Assembly: GCA_963922205.1 (NCBI GenBank)
Contig: CAWUHX010000017.1
Coordinates: forward strand, 1,240,001-1,304,000
From: Romanomermis culicivorax
Taxonomy: Eukaryota > Nematoda > Enoplea > Mermithida > Mermithidae
DNA length: 64,000 nt
Direction of reading: 5' to 3'
The translations under genes and the position numbers were made by a program. Shown piece by piece: positions 33,901-45,519 of this stretch (position 1 is the stretch's first letter; every line of letters starts with the position of its first letter). The notes beneath the pieces are model-generated. The model was not told the origin of the DNA, searched no databases, and saw only the letters and a program-made list of their open reading frames with translations.

Positions 33901-36900
33901 TCGTTTGTACACTTACAACATTTATGTGTGAAAAATTGTTCATGCGTATAAAAGTCCCAAAAATTAGTTATATTTCAATGCTCTGACAAGATACAAACTA
34001 ATGTTTTTGACGTCCAAGTAGAAACTTGAATATATTCATGACTGTAAAGAATCCATCAACTTTGTCTCGAATTTCAACTGCACAGCGTTGTTTTCTTTGC
34101 TTCACGATTTTGAAAAAGTCCATAAACTAGTTAGCTGAAGGAACAAAGAGCTGGACTCTCAGCGATTTTGTCGACCAGCTTAAGAACTTATGACTTGAAA
34201 GTGCAAATCAAGAGTTTCACAAACAAACAGAAAGTTAGAATAGTTTAGAGGTATCTCATAATGAAGTCGAAATATATTTGTCCGAAAAGTAAATTATTTC
34301 ATCCGACCAAAACATTATTCTTTCACGGAGGAAAGTTGTGTGTGAAACTTTGATTTTTTCATTTCACCAAATGAGTTCTTCCTTCAGAAAATCGTGAAAA
34401 CACTTGATATAATGAATCCAATAAATTTTCTATCAAAATGTTTACAGCTTGGACAACTTACAGGCAAAAATTCAAGTAATCAGCCAATTCCGGCTCCGTG
34501 TTGATAAATTCTATCGCTCTTTTCGCCATGAAATTTCCTTCCAGAAGATTTTCTAGCTCGGTTAGCATCAAATCGACGTCGTCGATTTCCGGTTCGTCGA
34601 CGCCATTTCGCTTATTTTCGGTTTTTAATTCAATTTGAAGCTGAAAAACAATGATCAGATGAGGATAAAAGCGTGAGAATTAGGAAAAGACAGACGAGGC
34701 AAAACTATAAATTCCAACATGGGTTCAAAAAAAGAAGTGAAAAAATAAGAGTCTGAATAAAGTCATGATTCTTAAAATGAAGATCAGTACTTTCAATCCA
34801 GCCAACATAAATGCTTCTGATTCGTTGCAATTGAACTCCTCGGTCAAGATACCCCATTTCGCTTGTTCGTAAATTTGATTGATTCTAACACTGTCAACCT
34901 AAACGAACAAAGGAGATTATAGAGTATACGCGCGGCTTTCAAAATCACAAAAGATAGACCAATACTACTGAACTTAGGTAAATTGATTCCTGAGCTACAG
35001 CTCAGCTGATTCTCAATTAATGGCACTTTGTAAACCGAATTTTTCATTTATTCTCACCTTTGGATTCAATTCGAAAAACGTCAAGTACTTGAATCGGAGC
35101 AAAATCAAATCGTTTTCGAAAATACATTGTTCCAAAAGCGATCGACTTGAATCAAGCCAACCGGCATTCAAGACGGCTTTTTCCGTCAAATTCTTCGGCC
35201 TCAAAATGCTTGACACCAAATCGGATGGCGGTTTTTTGGGACTGTAAGTCAAATTTTGATCCTGAACGTCTGGACCTAGAGTGGCTTCCCAATTTATGTC
35301 GATGTGGGGCAAACCCGGATTGTTCAGTGTATTGTAGTTCGGATTCAAAGTGCCGTAGGGTGACGTCTGATAACCGGTCAAACGTCCAAATTCGGTCTGA
35401 AGATTTGAATATTTGACATTAGTGGTTCATTGATTTTCTGAAGTCATTTTTTCTTATTTCTATAGATGAGGCTTTGTCATGAATCCTTGACATTGGTTCC
35501 GGTTAGCGGGAAATTTAGAAAATTTATTTTTTTGGGTTCCTCATTTCCGAAAACCAGTAGTTTCGGTTCCCGTTAAGGCCGGTTCACACTACTGCAACCA
35601 GATGAAACCAGCAACTTGCAACCCAAGTTGCAGATTGTGTTTTTTCTCCTGCAACCATCTGTTCTCATTGAAAATTAAGCTAATATTCTAACAATACGCA
35701 TCACTGCAAAAAATGGATCGTCAGTTGTAAGCTGCTTTATTCTTTGGCTATTACGAGTACTTTTCAGAGAACAATTCTGGAAATGTCAAAAGGTCGTAAT
35801 GGGTTAAAAATGTATAATGAGCCGAAAAAACCAATGATGTTTCCATGCATTAATTGCGAAACTAAAGCTCGATGATCCTCAAATATACAGAAGAGTTCTG
35901 CGCACGAATTCTGATAATTTAGGAAAAATTAGTTGATTTGATGGCGCCAATGATTACCCGTCAAGATACCCATTTCAGAAAAGCCATTTCACCAGCTGAA
36001 AAAGTTACGGTTACGCAACGCTATTTAGCAACAGGTGAGTGATATTTATTTCATTCTAAACAACAACAACTGTGACCATCAGCTTCACAAACTCTCAAAT
36101 GATTTACCAAAAAGATTACAAGAGATACTCGTATTTTTGCTCAGTCGGTAGACATATTTAACTTATTCGAGGCAGAGGGGGTACTCATAAAGCACTCAAA
36201 ATATTGTGCATTCGTGGGCGCTGCCGTGACCGCTGCCTGATTCTGCAAATTGATCTTGTGTCAAACTAGATTTTGCAGGATATCTAGCACTGCAAGATCA
36301 GAATTTGGGCCCAAAATATCAATAAACTCTGAAACGTATTTTTCAAATTTATCGAATCGGTCATCTTTTTTCTCTGGTTTCGATGCTTGCTCCACTAAAG
36401 CAAGGAATTTATCTTTTTCTTTGGGAGGAGTTGCTCTCTGTTTGCTTGCTCAAGATTTAGAGGTGCCAAAAATTTTTTCTTGTGCAGAATTATTCGATCC
36501 ATCAATATCTGATGAGGATTCATCCAATGTGTCTTTGGATTCACCGGGCTCGGTTATCAAAAGGAGCATTTCGAGGTAAAATTGCCCCTTGGAAACATAG
36601 ACCTCTTCTAAACCATCACCACTCCGAGGTGTCTTCACTTTTTTCTGCTCTTTTCCAAATACCGTTTTTCAATTTCGGAATCTTTCTTAATTTGAGCCAC
36701 TACATGTGCATAAAACTCATTGAAAGAAAGAAGATAAAAATGTTTTTGATTTTGTTTGACCTACAATGCTACTGCTGCATCATCAAACATCCCACATAGG
36801 ACCATATCCTGATGTTTGATGATTGACTCATCGGACAACAGTGTGCCCTGAGAAACGCTCTCAATAGTGTACCCTGAGAACAGTGTGCCCTGAGAACAGT

Positions 36901-39900
36901 GTGCCCTGAGAACGCTCTCAATAATAAGATAAAATTCGATGTTCAACATTTATTTAAAAAACACTATAAGATATAACTATAACAATTTTTTGAATTCCGC
37001 GATTTGCAAATCTTTTTGCTATTTGTAAATCTATTTGCAAATCTGATTTGCAAATAAAATATTTTATATAATCGACTTGCCAAAAAATGTGGATAAAACA
37101 TCAAAAAAATTTTAACTTTCCTGAAATTCCCTGACTTTTTCAGGTTTTCCAGGTACATTCTGAAATTCCCTGACTTTTCCAGGTTTTCCAGGTATGGTGG
37201 ACACCTGTTTAGGCTGTTTAGACGTTCAATGTTATCAGACGTCATTCATGAAGTCTGTAGTGCCATTTATACTTGCCCTAAAAGACGAATCCAGAGCAGT
37301 AGTTACGAGCAGTATACAAACCTTTGTGAAGCTGTAGATGGCAAACACATACAAGATAGTCCCTTCAGTTGGAGCTTGGCGGTGGTTGATGCAGATTTGA
37401 AATTTATTTACGCAGATGTAGGAACTAATGACCGTATAAGCGATGGAGGAGTTTGGACCAATTGTATCTTTAAACAACGTCTGGAGACTGATGCAGTGGG
37501 CTTACCCATATGTCGATCATTGGTTCCAAATAGCATCTGCCATTTGTTTCATCGGAGATGAGGCTTTCCCTTGAAGCTGTATATGATGCGACCTTCTCCA
37601 AGTCGAGATTTCGCTGAAGGAACGCGCATATACAGTCATGGGCATTCCAGAGCCCGATGCACTTCATAAAATGTGTTTGGAACAGTGTTTTTTTTTAGCC
37701 AAATGGCCTATTTTGGCTAAAAAAATTTTGGTTTGGCTAAAAAATTTTTAGAGGTTTTAGACAAATGGCTAAAAAAAATTCGAGTACTCTTTGTTCGTGA
37801 TAATTGTATCAATGACAAGAAAACATATTGTATCAATGACAAGAAAACTCCATTATATTTGCCTGTCATAACAGCTGCTCCATCAGAGGTGAACATGAAA
37901 ATTTTTTTTATCAATGCCAACCATTGTAACCCATTTGTCGATCGCTTCGGCGATTGAGGACGCATCACACTTTTCTATTTCATGTTCCAAATTTTTCTCC
38001 ATCCATCAGACACTCAACATTGCACACATTCAGGTAAATCAATAGTAACTTAGAACTACTGACATCGGTTGACTCATCAATGTGAATACAAACAGCGAAG
38101 GATCGTTTAAAAATTTCAAATTGTTCGTTTTTTACGGACTGGTTCAAAGCCAAAATGATTTTTTAGGTCGAATACAAAGATCGATGCTTGCCTGGTAGCT
38201 TTAAACTTTTTCTCCTCCTTCTCCAGACATATTTCCATCCATTTTGCAGCTACTCAAGGCGCGGTCAATGTGAATATGACACAACAAATAAATAAAGTCC
38301 ACTTTATTTATACTCATTTCTTTCTGTAGAGATGCCAACACATTTATCATAAGACCAACGGTTTGTTCTGAAGCCTTTTTGTTTGCCGTTATCACAGCTT
38401 TTTGTAAAAAGTTAGCTTGTTATCAGATATTTATATCAGCATTTCAAAATTTCGAACAAAAATAATCGTTTTGTTCCTGAAGTGATAACATAACTCTTGA
38501 AAACACCTTACATAACCTGTTTAATATTTAAAAAACAATCAGTGTATCACGTTTGGGCGAAATGAAAACTTTAGCCTTTGGCTAAAAAAATTTTAGTCGT
38601 TTCAGCCATTTGGCTAAAGACGTCGTGCTAAAAAAAAAACAGTGGTTTGGAATCTTAGCATCAAGATGTCCAGTATTTTACACACCAACTAAAGTGTTTA
38701 CCTAAATAAGTTATCCACGTAGTTAAATGTATCTCGGTTCTACACAATTTTCTTTGTCAAAAAAAGATACAAGTCTACCTTATACTCCTCTGTCATCCAC
38801 TGATCAAGAAAATACTGCAAATGATGCAGTCCTTCCAGGAACATGGCGCCAGTAAGTGGAAGGTCTTTCACGCTTTAAGCATGTAGAAGCTGCTAGTCGA
38901 CACGCATGAAATGATGCCACAGCTGTCCGAAATTATTTCATGGAGTACTTTAATGGAATTGGAGCAGGTCCATGGCAGTGGAACAAATTTCATTGATATT
39001 GTTTTTGCTTACCTGTGAATATCGAATTTAATTCCAAAGCCATTTCTTCTTATTTTGATGTACGAAATTTGTTATTGTTGCAGTTCATGTATTTTGGATT
39101 CCATAAAAATCAATTTTCTTAAAAACGTTGTAAAGGCTGCTGCGTAGATTTTGTGTCCTACTTTATCGACATATATATTCATAGGTTGCAGAAAAAATAA
39201 TAAGCACAAATGCGGAGCAACTTGCGAGCAAATTATAACATTGGTCACAGGAAAAAATGAACAATGTTCATTATACTTGCAACAAAATTCGTGAAGCTAA
39301 ATCTTGGTTGCGTCTCTATCTCACACTATGCAACTTTGCTGCAACCGAGGTTTGCATCTGGTTGCAATAGTGTGAACCGGCCTCTGCAGTATAATTACAG
39401 TAATATTTTACTATTATATGCTGTATGGAAGCCAAAAAATATGTGGATGGATAGCTGAGAGCTTCGTTTCTTAGCGGCAGAGCTCATTGCAGATAAGTAA
39501 TCTTCCTAATTTGGAATTTAAATTCAATATATAATATTTAGCTTACATGATGGAAGCTCATCAAAAATCAAATTACTTTGGTCACCAGCGAATGAAATGA
39601 AGGAATGAAAACAGAATGAAAACAAATAATTCACTGAAAATAATTCAGTTTATATTTGCCTCGTTATTGAGGATGCACCTGCGGTAACAGGAATCCCATC
39701 CAGTGCAAGTTGTACAAATGGCGAAAAGGCGTCATTAAGTGAGCACGACAGCCTTTAAAAGGGCATATGTGACATTTTCTGATCATTCTCAACTTGGTGT
39801 ATTTTGTGCCAGCCGCCTATTCTTTCCTTTACATCAGTAAAGTGAGACGGCCGGATTGGCATTCCTTTATTGATGATGGATTAATAATACAGATTTATAT

Positions 39901-42900
39901 TGGGCATATTTTCTACTAGGGAGCATCTCACATTCCCGACTTTAGGACCATAGGTTCCTGGAGTAATCTGGTGGTTTTTCAGGTGCAAGCCGTTGGGTTC
40001 CAGTTACTGTAGCTTAGCTTATACAGTAGCCGAAGTTTGTGTTTAGTCTGCTAAAGAACTGATGCACAGTACTGACCTTTACTAATAGGAAGCTCCTTTG
40101 AGTGACCTACAGTAATGAGTTGCGTACAAGCAATTAGCCTCTTAATAATATTTCTGACACCTTTTGACCTAAGCAGAGATATAAACATAACAATGGAACC
40201 GATCGAACAATTTACACTCCACGTGACAGCCACGGAAGATGTAAGGAATCAGATTGTGTCGTAAAAAATTCGCATTGAATATGATTAATAACGTAAAACG
40301 TGGAAGTGTTATTTTGATTACTCTGTATCCTAGAGAGTGCATTTTAAGATTTTATCAGCTGTATCGTCATCCCAATGACCGATCAAAAAAACATCAGCTA
40401 CAACGAAATTGATAAATAGTCTGGGAGAAAATAAACAGATGTTTTCCATTTTGATGTTTTCAGAGTTAGTAACTGTAGAAATGAGGAAAAACAATCAAAA
40501 TTATCGCGTCAGTCACAGTGTGTTCATGAAGGACACTATTGGTGTTCTACAACAGTTGGAATTAACGGTAGATTTCTTATGCATTCATTTGCTACCGGCA
40601 TTTCTGCGATTCTGATTAGTTCCTTATTATGGCGCGAAACGCCGGAGAAATTTTCAGGTTTTTACATTCCAGAAGGCTAGAAAATGAATCTTCATAACAA
40701 TGAAAAATAAATTGAAATCAAATTAATGGATTGTAATATCTTCCTTATTCCGGCGCGTAGCACCAGGAAAACTTTAAGGATTCCTTATTCTGGCGCGTAG
40801 CACCAGGAAAACTTTTTTGTGTTCTAAAACACTGGAAAATGAATGTTCTTCGCAACAATTATTTATGGATAAAAGCTGTAAACTTGCAGTCTTAGAATGT
40901 GTTTTCATCGTTTTAAATGCGACAGTTCATGTTTTAGAATTATTGGAAAACTCGAAACAGGACGAGAAAAAAATGTAAAGATTGATGAAAATTCTCAAAT
41001 ATCGGCAAAATATTGACTTTTAACTAATAAAAAAAAGATCAGATAATCAAATTGATAGAAACTGTTAAGATTACGTAGTAAGTAGATATGCAAACGGCCG
41101 CGCCTGATAGAAAACAATGACTATTATACCCACGAACGGCGCGAAGCGCCGGAATATTTGAATTTTTCATTAATAAACACGAAATGGACACACTAATGAT
41201 AATTTTGAAAAAATAACAAGATCCGAAGTAAAGCGGCCGTTCCGCGCCTCCTAAATACGGCATTTGGCGTCAGTAACTGACAGAACTGATTATTCATAAT
41301 CTACTACATAAGATACATAAGTGGCTAAGACATACTACGAAATTTCATTACCATTATAGTCTTTTGATCCTAGGTATCGTGCTATATCACTAACAATGCT
41401 GTAACTCCAGAATTTTTCAATCATAGAGCTATCGTATGGAGCCTCACTATTCGGATGCTAAGAAAAAATTGAGAAGTGTGTATTTATTTCGAACGCAAAA
41501 TAATCAAGTTTTGCGCCTCTGGCTTTTTATGCCAAAAGAACTGCTCTTTAAAACTCCTCTCTGATTTTCGAGAAAAAATTTGATTTTTTTCTAAAGTAAC
41601 CCCTATAAATTTTAAACTAACTATAACCTTATCAACAAAAAAACCCGATGGACATTGACACCCTCAGATCTATGACTTCGGTTACATTTTGCTGTTTTGA
41701 TTCTTAAGAAATCTGAAAAGTCGGCACCGGTTATTAGGAAATGCATAGGTTTCCGTAAGTTCCGGTTATTCCTGGTAGGATTACTATGGATCAAACTTTG
41801 AATTTTGAAATAAAAATCTTTTCCGTATGGGTATTAAAAATTTACAATAATTTTTGAACCTGATTTTGAAACGCCGGTCCATTAGGCGGCACAGATCCCG
41901 CCCGATTCAACGATGAACCGTAGGACGAAGAAACGGGCAAAACTTGCGAACGTGCCATTTGACCGACTACGGGCGCGTTACGCGGTAGAGTCGCAAAATT
42001 TTGTTGAGCGGACATAGTTCGTTGTTCAGTCGGGTTATAGGGGTCTAATCCGGGCGAAATCATAAACGTATTTATCTGATATTCTTTGGAGTCTAATCCT
42101 TTGGATAAAATTTCGGGCGGAATATAACGTTTGAAAGACAGTTCTTCTTGATGTCGGATTCCTTGAAAAAATTTCAAGTCCAAACGATTAAGAAAACGAA
42201 ACATTTTTAGCTTTCTTAGGCATTAATTTATGTGGCATGGGAGATTAATTCAAAATGAAAATAGTAATAGTACGATTGACACCGAAAAGAATGAACGTAA
42301 TTTGTTTCTCGAAAACTTGATTAAGGAAAAATGCTGCTTTAGAAAATTTTTCGGCATCGTAAAAAATATGAGATTCAAAGATTAGAGACTAATAGAAAAA
42401 ATGATAAAATAACTGAAACAAACTCAAGAAATGACAACAATTTTCAAATCCATGAATATAAAGTTTTACCAAGTTCTTTGCAAAATTCGATGGCCGCATT
42501 AAAAACTGGTACACTAAAATTCACACGGGTTGCAATAATTTGTAAATCGGGCATCTGAATCCTTGCGACTTTGTGCATCGGGGTAAACTCCAGCTTAGAA
42601 TCAGGATAAACACGGTACCTTGAAATGCAACGGAATCCCGATTAGACCTTCAAGTGTTTCACTGGTTTTCCTCAATCTGACTCGGTCAATTGAGTGGAAG
42701 AAAACTTTTTCCAAAGTCAATTTTTGCAAATGAAAAAATTGGATTTCTGTGAACGGATGTTGCAAAGTCACAATTCACGTTACGAAAGAAATTTGAACGA
42801 GATTTCCTCGAAATGTCTGCCTGCTAAGAAAACAAAACGAGTGAAAAAATTACTGATCGAGTGTTGAACGAGTATGCGTGAGCCATTTGTTGCGTTCAGG

Positions 42901-44585
42901 CCACCAAAGGGCATGATCGGACCAATCTTTGGTGACATCTAAAAATACAATACAATGTAAATATTTTCTTACAGTACCTATAATAAACTTGAAACAATAG
43001 CATCCTTCACATTTTTCCAAAAACTTGCAGTATTAGCTTGCACCATTTACATATATGTCAATGAGTTTAACCGAAACATCCGTGGTTGATTGGAAACATT
43101 CATGTGCATGGTCAGTCAACCTTAGGAGGGCAACTTGGGATTTTGTCAGGATAGTAAACTGGTTTTGTCTAAGAAAACCCAAGCATAGAAAGTTTAAACG
43201 ATCTTTTGGTAGTAACCGGCTCCCGTCAAAAAAGTGAAAGTAGAGCAACTTCTGAGTTAAAAAAACTGGTAGCAACGCACATATGGTTCAAAAAACCCAG
43301 GCAGTGAATGTTTATCTGACCAAAATCCATGGGTAGTAAATAAGCATCCACCAGGCCTGGTAAAAGTAATACCCCTGCCATACGCCTCCAATGCATAGAT
43401 GTGACTACAGACGAATTGGAAAGAATTAGCATCGCATTTCTAATCACTCATATTATGAAATATAATAAATTCAATTCTGAGAAAATTTTGGAAGCTTGAG
43501 ATTGAGGAAAACGTAGAGTAAAAACACTTTAAAACGAGTATTAATATGATGATCGACGTAACAGCATCAGACGTAATAGTCATATTACAGTAAACACGAA
43601 TACAAAAAAGTTTATGTTCTTGCTGCCAAGACATTTGTAGTTTGAGCCCGATTTTCATTTTTGTTTGATGAAGATTTGTCGACGTGGTTAAGCACATGAA
43701 CATACTTTCTGTTCCTAGACGTCATTTCTAACATATACTCGTAATTCGAACAAATTTCAACAAAACTCTCGAATCAATTTGTGCTATAGCTGAGCTGCAG
43801 CTTAATCGATAGTACTCGATGAAACATACCCAAAACATAATTTAAAATTTTGCATTATTTTGGCAATGTTAGTGAGTGACTGAAGTAAAATTTGTTTGGC
43901 TGCACCAAGATTTTAAATTCTGTCGATCTAAGAACTTTAACGCAAAATATAGGAGAAATTTAAGCTGTACCCGTATATAATTACTCAACATTCTCTAGAT
44001 GATTCGAGTAGGATTCAAATGACAACTGAGCTACACTTTAGCGGCGATGATATAACATATAGAGTTAAGCAGAAACTTAATCCCAAGCTTCAAGCCTCAT
44101 TGATGGAGCCAGACAGATCTTTTCCCAATGAATTGAAATACAAGTTCAATGCTGGTCATTGAATCAAATTCTGATTTTTGATCGATGTCCATGAACTATT
44201 TCCATAGGGACAATTCGAAGAATATAAATTTACCTGGAAGTCGAGCGAGTAGAAAAGTTTAATATAGTTACGTACCGAAGTGACGATTACAAAATTTTGA
44301 TAACAAATTTTGAAACAGATCGACTAACCAAGACACCAAAGTTGAAGATTTTAGTTCCACAATCTTATATCATTTTCGAAAATATAGTTTTTAAACCACC
44401 AGTGTGCATAAACATGTCGAGGACTCAGGTTACTGACCAGTTTCGTCGGCGATTTTTAACATTAATCCACCGACATGCATATCGCCTCGTACCCTAAATT
44501 CTCGGGTAACATTCATGTCCGTTATGTAAACCGCGATCGACCATAGCCCGGCGTTTTCTTTGACAATTCTTCCGTTGCTAATCAT
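30907..44585 (-). CDS. FERMT: Kindlin / fermitin (UNC-112-type), integrin co-activator
   Basis: FERM-domain protein that binds integrin beta tails at focal or muscle attachments. Coding exons: 44585-44438, 42938-42854, 42618-42470, 42161-41860, 35396-35058, 34898-34791, 34640-34462, 33693-33462, 33009-32768, 31987-31801, 31741-31616, 31080-30907. All borders and phases agree, giving 756 aa (vertebrate kindlins ~680). F0 comes from exons 1-2 ([16 protein letters not shown]). F1 includes VNFSVPVF and [10 protein letters not shown]. Exon 5 has [11 protein letters not shown] and [16 protein letters not shown], and F2 follows ([13 protein letters not shown]). The PH domain lies at ~437-530 ([13 protein letters not shown]) and F3 ends [19 protein letters not shown]. 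The integrin-binding Gln-Trp pair of kindlins is Lys688-Trp689 here. The ATG lies 12 nt after a TTTCAG acceptor, so the leader is a separate exon or a trans-spliced leader. Intron 4 (35397-41859) contains the Harbinger element. Confidence 0.95.
32290..32600. repeat. R8-like repeat, diverged copy 3
   Basis: Starts CATACATGCAATTGGGTGGAAGTGCC and shares short phrases with the R8 copies (ATCATATGGCAATC, TAAAGTATGGGACCCC read in inverted sense, TTTTTGGGCAACTGATGACC). It fills part of a kindlin intron (31988-32767). The family assignment is tentative. Confidence 0.35.
36240..36638 (-). pseudogene. Harbinger companion (MADF/Myb-like) protein fragment
   Basis: On the minus strand: [20 protein letters not shown], then [19 protein letters not shown], a stop at about 36448, then in the same frame [38 protein letters not shown] and DLAVLDILQ before the final stop. 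The acidic middle and the C-terminal short-helix end fit the second protein of PIF/Harbinger elements. The N-terminal DNA-binding part is not seen. The single in-frame stop suggests recent inactivation. Confidence 0.6.
36835..36920 (+). repeat. Short tandem repeat inside the Harbinger element
   Basis: GAACAGTGTGCCCTGA-type units repeat about four times (ACAGTGTGCCCTGAGAA, with one GTGTACCCTGAGAA variant), and the ACGCTCTCAATA block is repeated twice. It may come from replication slippage. Confidence 0.7.
37229..37561 (+). pseudogene. PIF/Harbinger transposase (DDE) fragment
   Basis: The + frame from 37229 reads [13 protein letters not shown], then [10 protein letters not shown], then [20 protein letters not shown] followed by RISDGGVW. 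These match the Harbinger nuclease core: first Asp in VDGKH, second Asp in VDA, and the ISDGGVW block. The frame then breaks near 37560, just before a region (GDEAFPL-like at 37555-37570) that would hold the third catalytic position. It is a fragment, interrupted further on by the hAT copy at 37683. Confidence 0.85.
37683..38644 (-). mobile_element. hAT deletion derivative, copy 1 (near-identical to 58988-59950)
   Basis: Perfect 8-bp target duplication GTTTGGAA (37675-37682 and 38645-38652). Termini are CAGTGTTTTTTTTTAGCC and, from the right, CACTGTTTTTTTTTTAGC, followed by subterminal AGCCAAATGGC motifs. The minus strand holds transposase scraps, including [20 protein letters not shown]. Nested in the Harbinger element. 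It differs from the second copy by only roughly 2 percent by eye. Confidence 0.85.
40620..41255. repeat. Diverged R1/R2-type repeat with GC hairpins in kindlin intron 4
   Basis: Contains GGCGCGAAACGCC near 40631, CGGCGCGTAGCACC twice in a ~38-bp tandem duplication (40747-40815) and CGGCGCGAAGCGCCG at 41137-41151, separated by AT-rich sequence with ATTCCAGAAGGCTAGAAAATGAAT phrases like those next to R1 hairpins. Non-coding. Confidence 0.45.
43097..43385 (+). repeat. R9 repeat, forward copy in kindlin intron 1
   Basis: GTGCATGGTCAGTCAACCTT, then GGATAGTAAACTGGTTTTGT, then AGAAAACCCAAGCATAG, then AAAAAACCCAGGCAGTGAAT, then CATGGGTAGTAAATAAGCAT and CCTGGTAAAAG. The reverse complement of 46363-46625 has the same phrases in the same order. 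Non-coding. Confidence 0.7.
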
Positions 44586-44597
44586 TCTGCTACGATG

Positions 44598-45519
44598 CTG
44601 AAATTTAGAAGAATTTCTATACTTTATATAATTTGCATAAAAATTAATTTTTAACTTACGCTTCACTCGAACACACGGCGGACGATTCCCTTTTCGAAAG
44701 AGGAAGAGATTCTTCACCAACAAGCGTTTTCCAAGAAAAATATGAAAATGGCTGCTCTCCACTATATGCAACAACATTTGTCGAACTTGAAGGTTTCGTG
44801 TATCTCTCTCACTGTCCCTATGCAGATTGCTTGGCAAGATAAAGCCGGAGAAAGGTGGGTGAATGGGAGAAGGCTTTTTCGAAATTTCACGAAGAAACAA
44901 TAGGAAAATAACACCTTCTCCGCGCAATAACATGTCTAGTATCAGGTTCAGCCTACGAATAATGCAGGCAAGGTATCCTAGAAGCACAAAGTTAGGAAAA
45001 CAATGATCTCTAAACACGTATGGGTCATCTCCACCGAACCAACAACAAAAATTAAAAATGAACAGAAAAGATACAAAATAATAAAGGGAAGATAACAAAA
45101 AATACAGTGGTTAAAACGAGAAACAACAAAAAATAAAAGTACACGCAAAAATACACTGAAACAAACGGGGTCAAATAAAATTGAAAATGAAATAAGAAAA
45201 ACAAGCAAATGAATAATCAAAGAAGGAATTTGCATTGTATGCATTACCACGTTTTCATGGGTTCTCTGATTTTCAGTTTCTTCTCGTGTGAGCAATGAAT
45301 ATAAAAGTGTAGGGAATGATCAAGGGAATCAAACTTTATATCTTCGCGTAAATGATTCTAAAAACTCACAAGAGTTATAAATGCCGTCCAAATCAGTCAG
45401 TCTGAACCAACAGCTCCTTTTGCCTATTGTGAAAATTCATCAACGAATCGATTTTACTTAATTTTTGCGTATATCTATGAAGTGTTGCTACATGCTACGA
45501 TTTATGGTTGCCGGTTAAT
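44598..45519. other. Intergenic spacer between membrane-protein gene and kindlin
   Basis: About 0.9 kb between the stop of the upstream minus-strand gene (45520) and the acceptor in front of the kindlin start (44598). The minus strand stays open for 220 codons, but the translation upstream of the kindlin ATG has no protein-like pattern and lies beyond the splice acceptor. The + strand is purine-rich. It probably holds the kindlin leader, and could be an operon-type spacer if trans-splicing is used. Confidence 0.45.

Larger units (their letters stand above)
35576..39383 (+). mobile_element. PIF/Harbinger DNA transposon (3.8 kb), degraded, with hAT insertion
   Basis: Terminal inverted repeats of 29 bp with one mismatch: AGGCCGGTTCACACTA.. 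at 35576 and its reverse complement ending ..TGTGAACCGGCCT at 39383. Subterminal GTTGCA/TGCAAC motifs repeat at both ends. A Harbinger-type DDE transposase fragment is encoded on + (37229-37561) and a companion-protein fragment on - (36638-36240), the two-gene organisation known for PIF/Harbinger. A 3-bp TWA target duplication is not clear (TTA on the left, CTG on the right). It lies in kindlin intron 4 and is split by the hAT copy 37683-38644. Confidence 0.85.

Noticed and set aside
36835-36920. Short regularly repeated block considered as a CRISPR array
   Set aside because: Units are directly adjacent without unique spacers, in a eukaryotic transposon.
44430-45098. A 222-codon minus-strand open frame
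   Set aside because: Only its last part (from 44585) is kindlin exon 1. The upstream part passes the TTTCAG acceptor and translates to a random hydrophobic/basic pattern.
44978-45295. A 105-codon minus-strand hydrophobic ORF in the spacer before kindlin
   Set aside because: Low-complexity Phe/Leu translation of a purine/pyrimidine-biased stretch, with no splice-consistent context.
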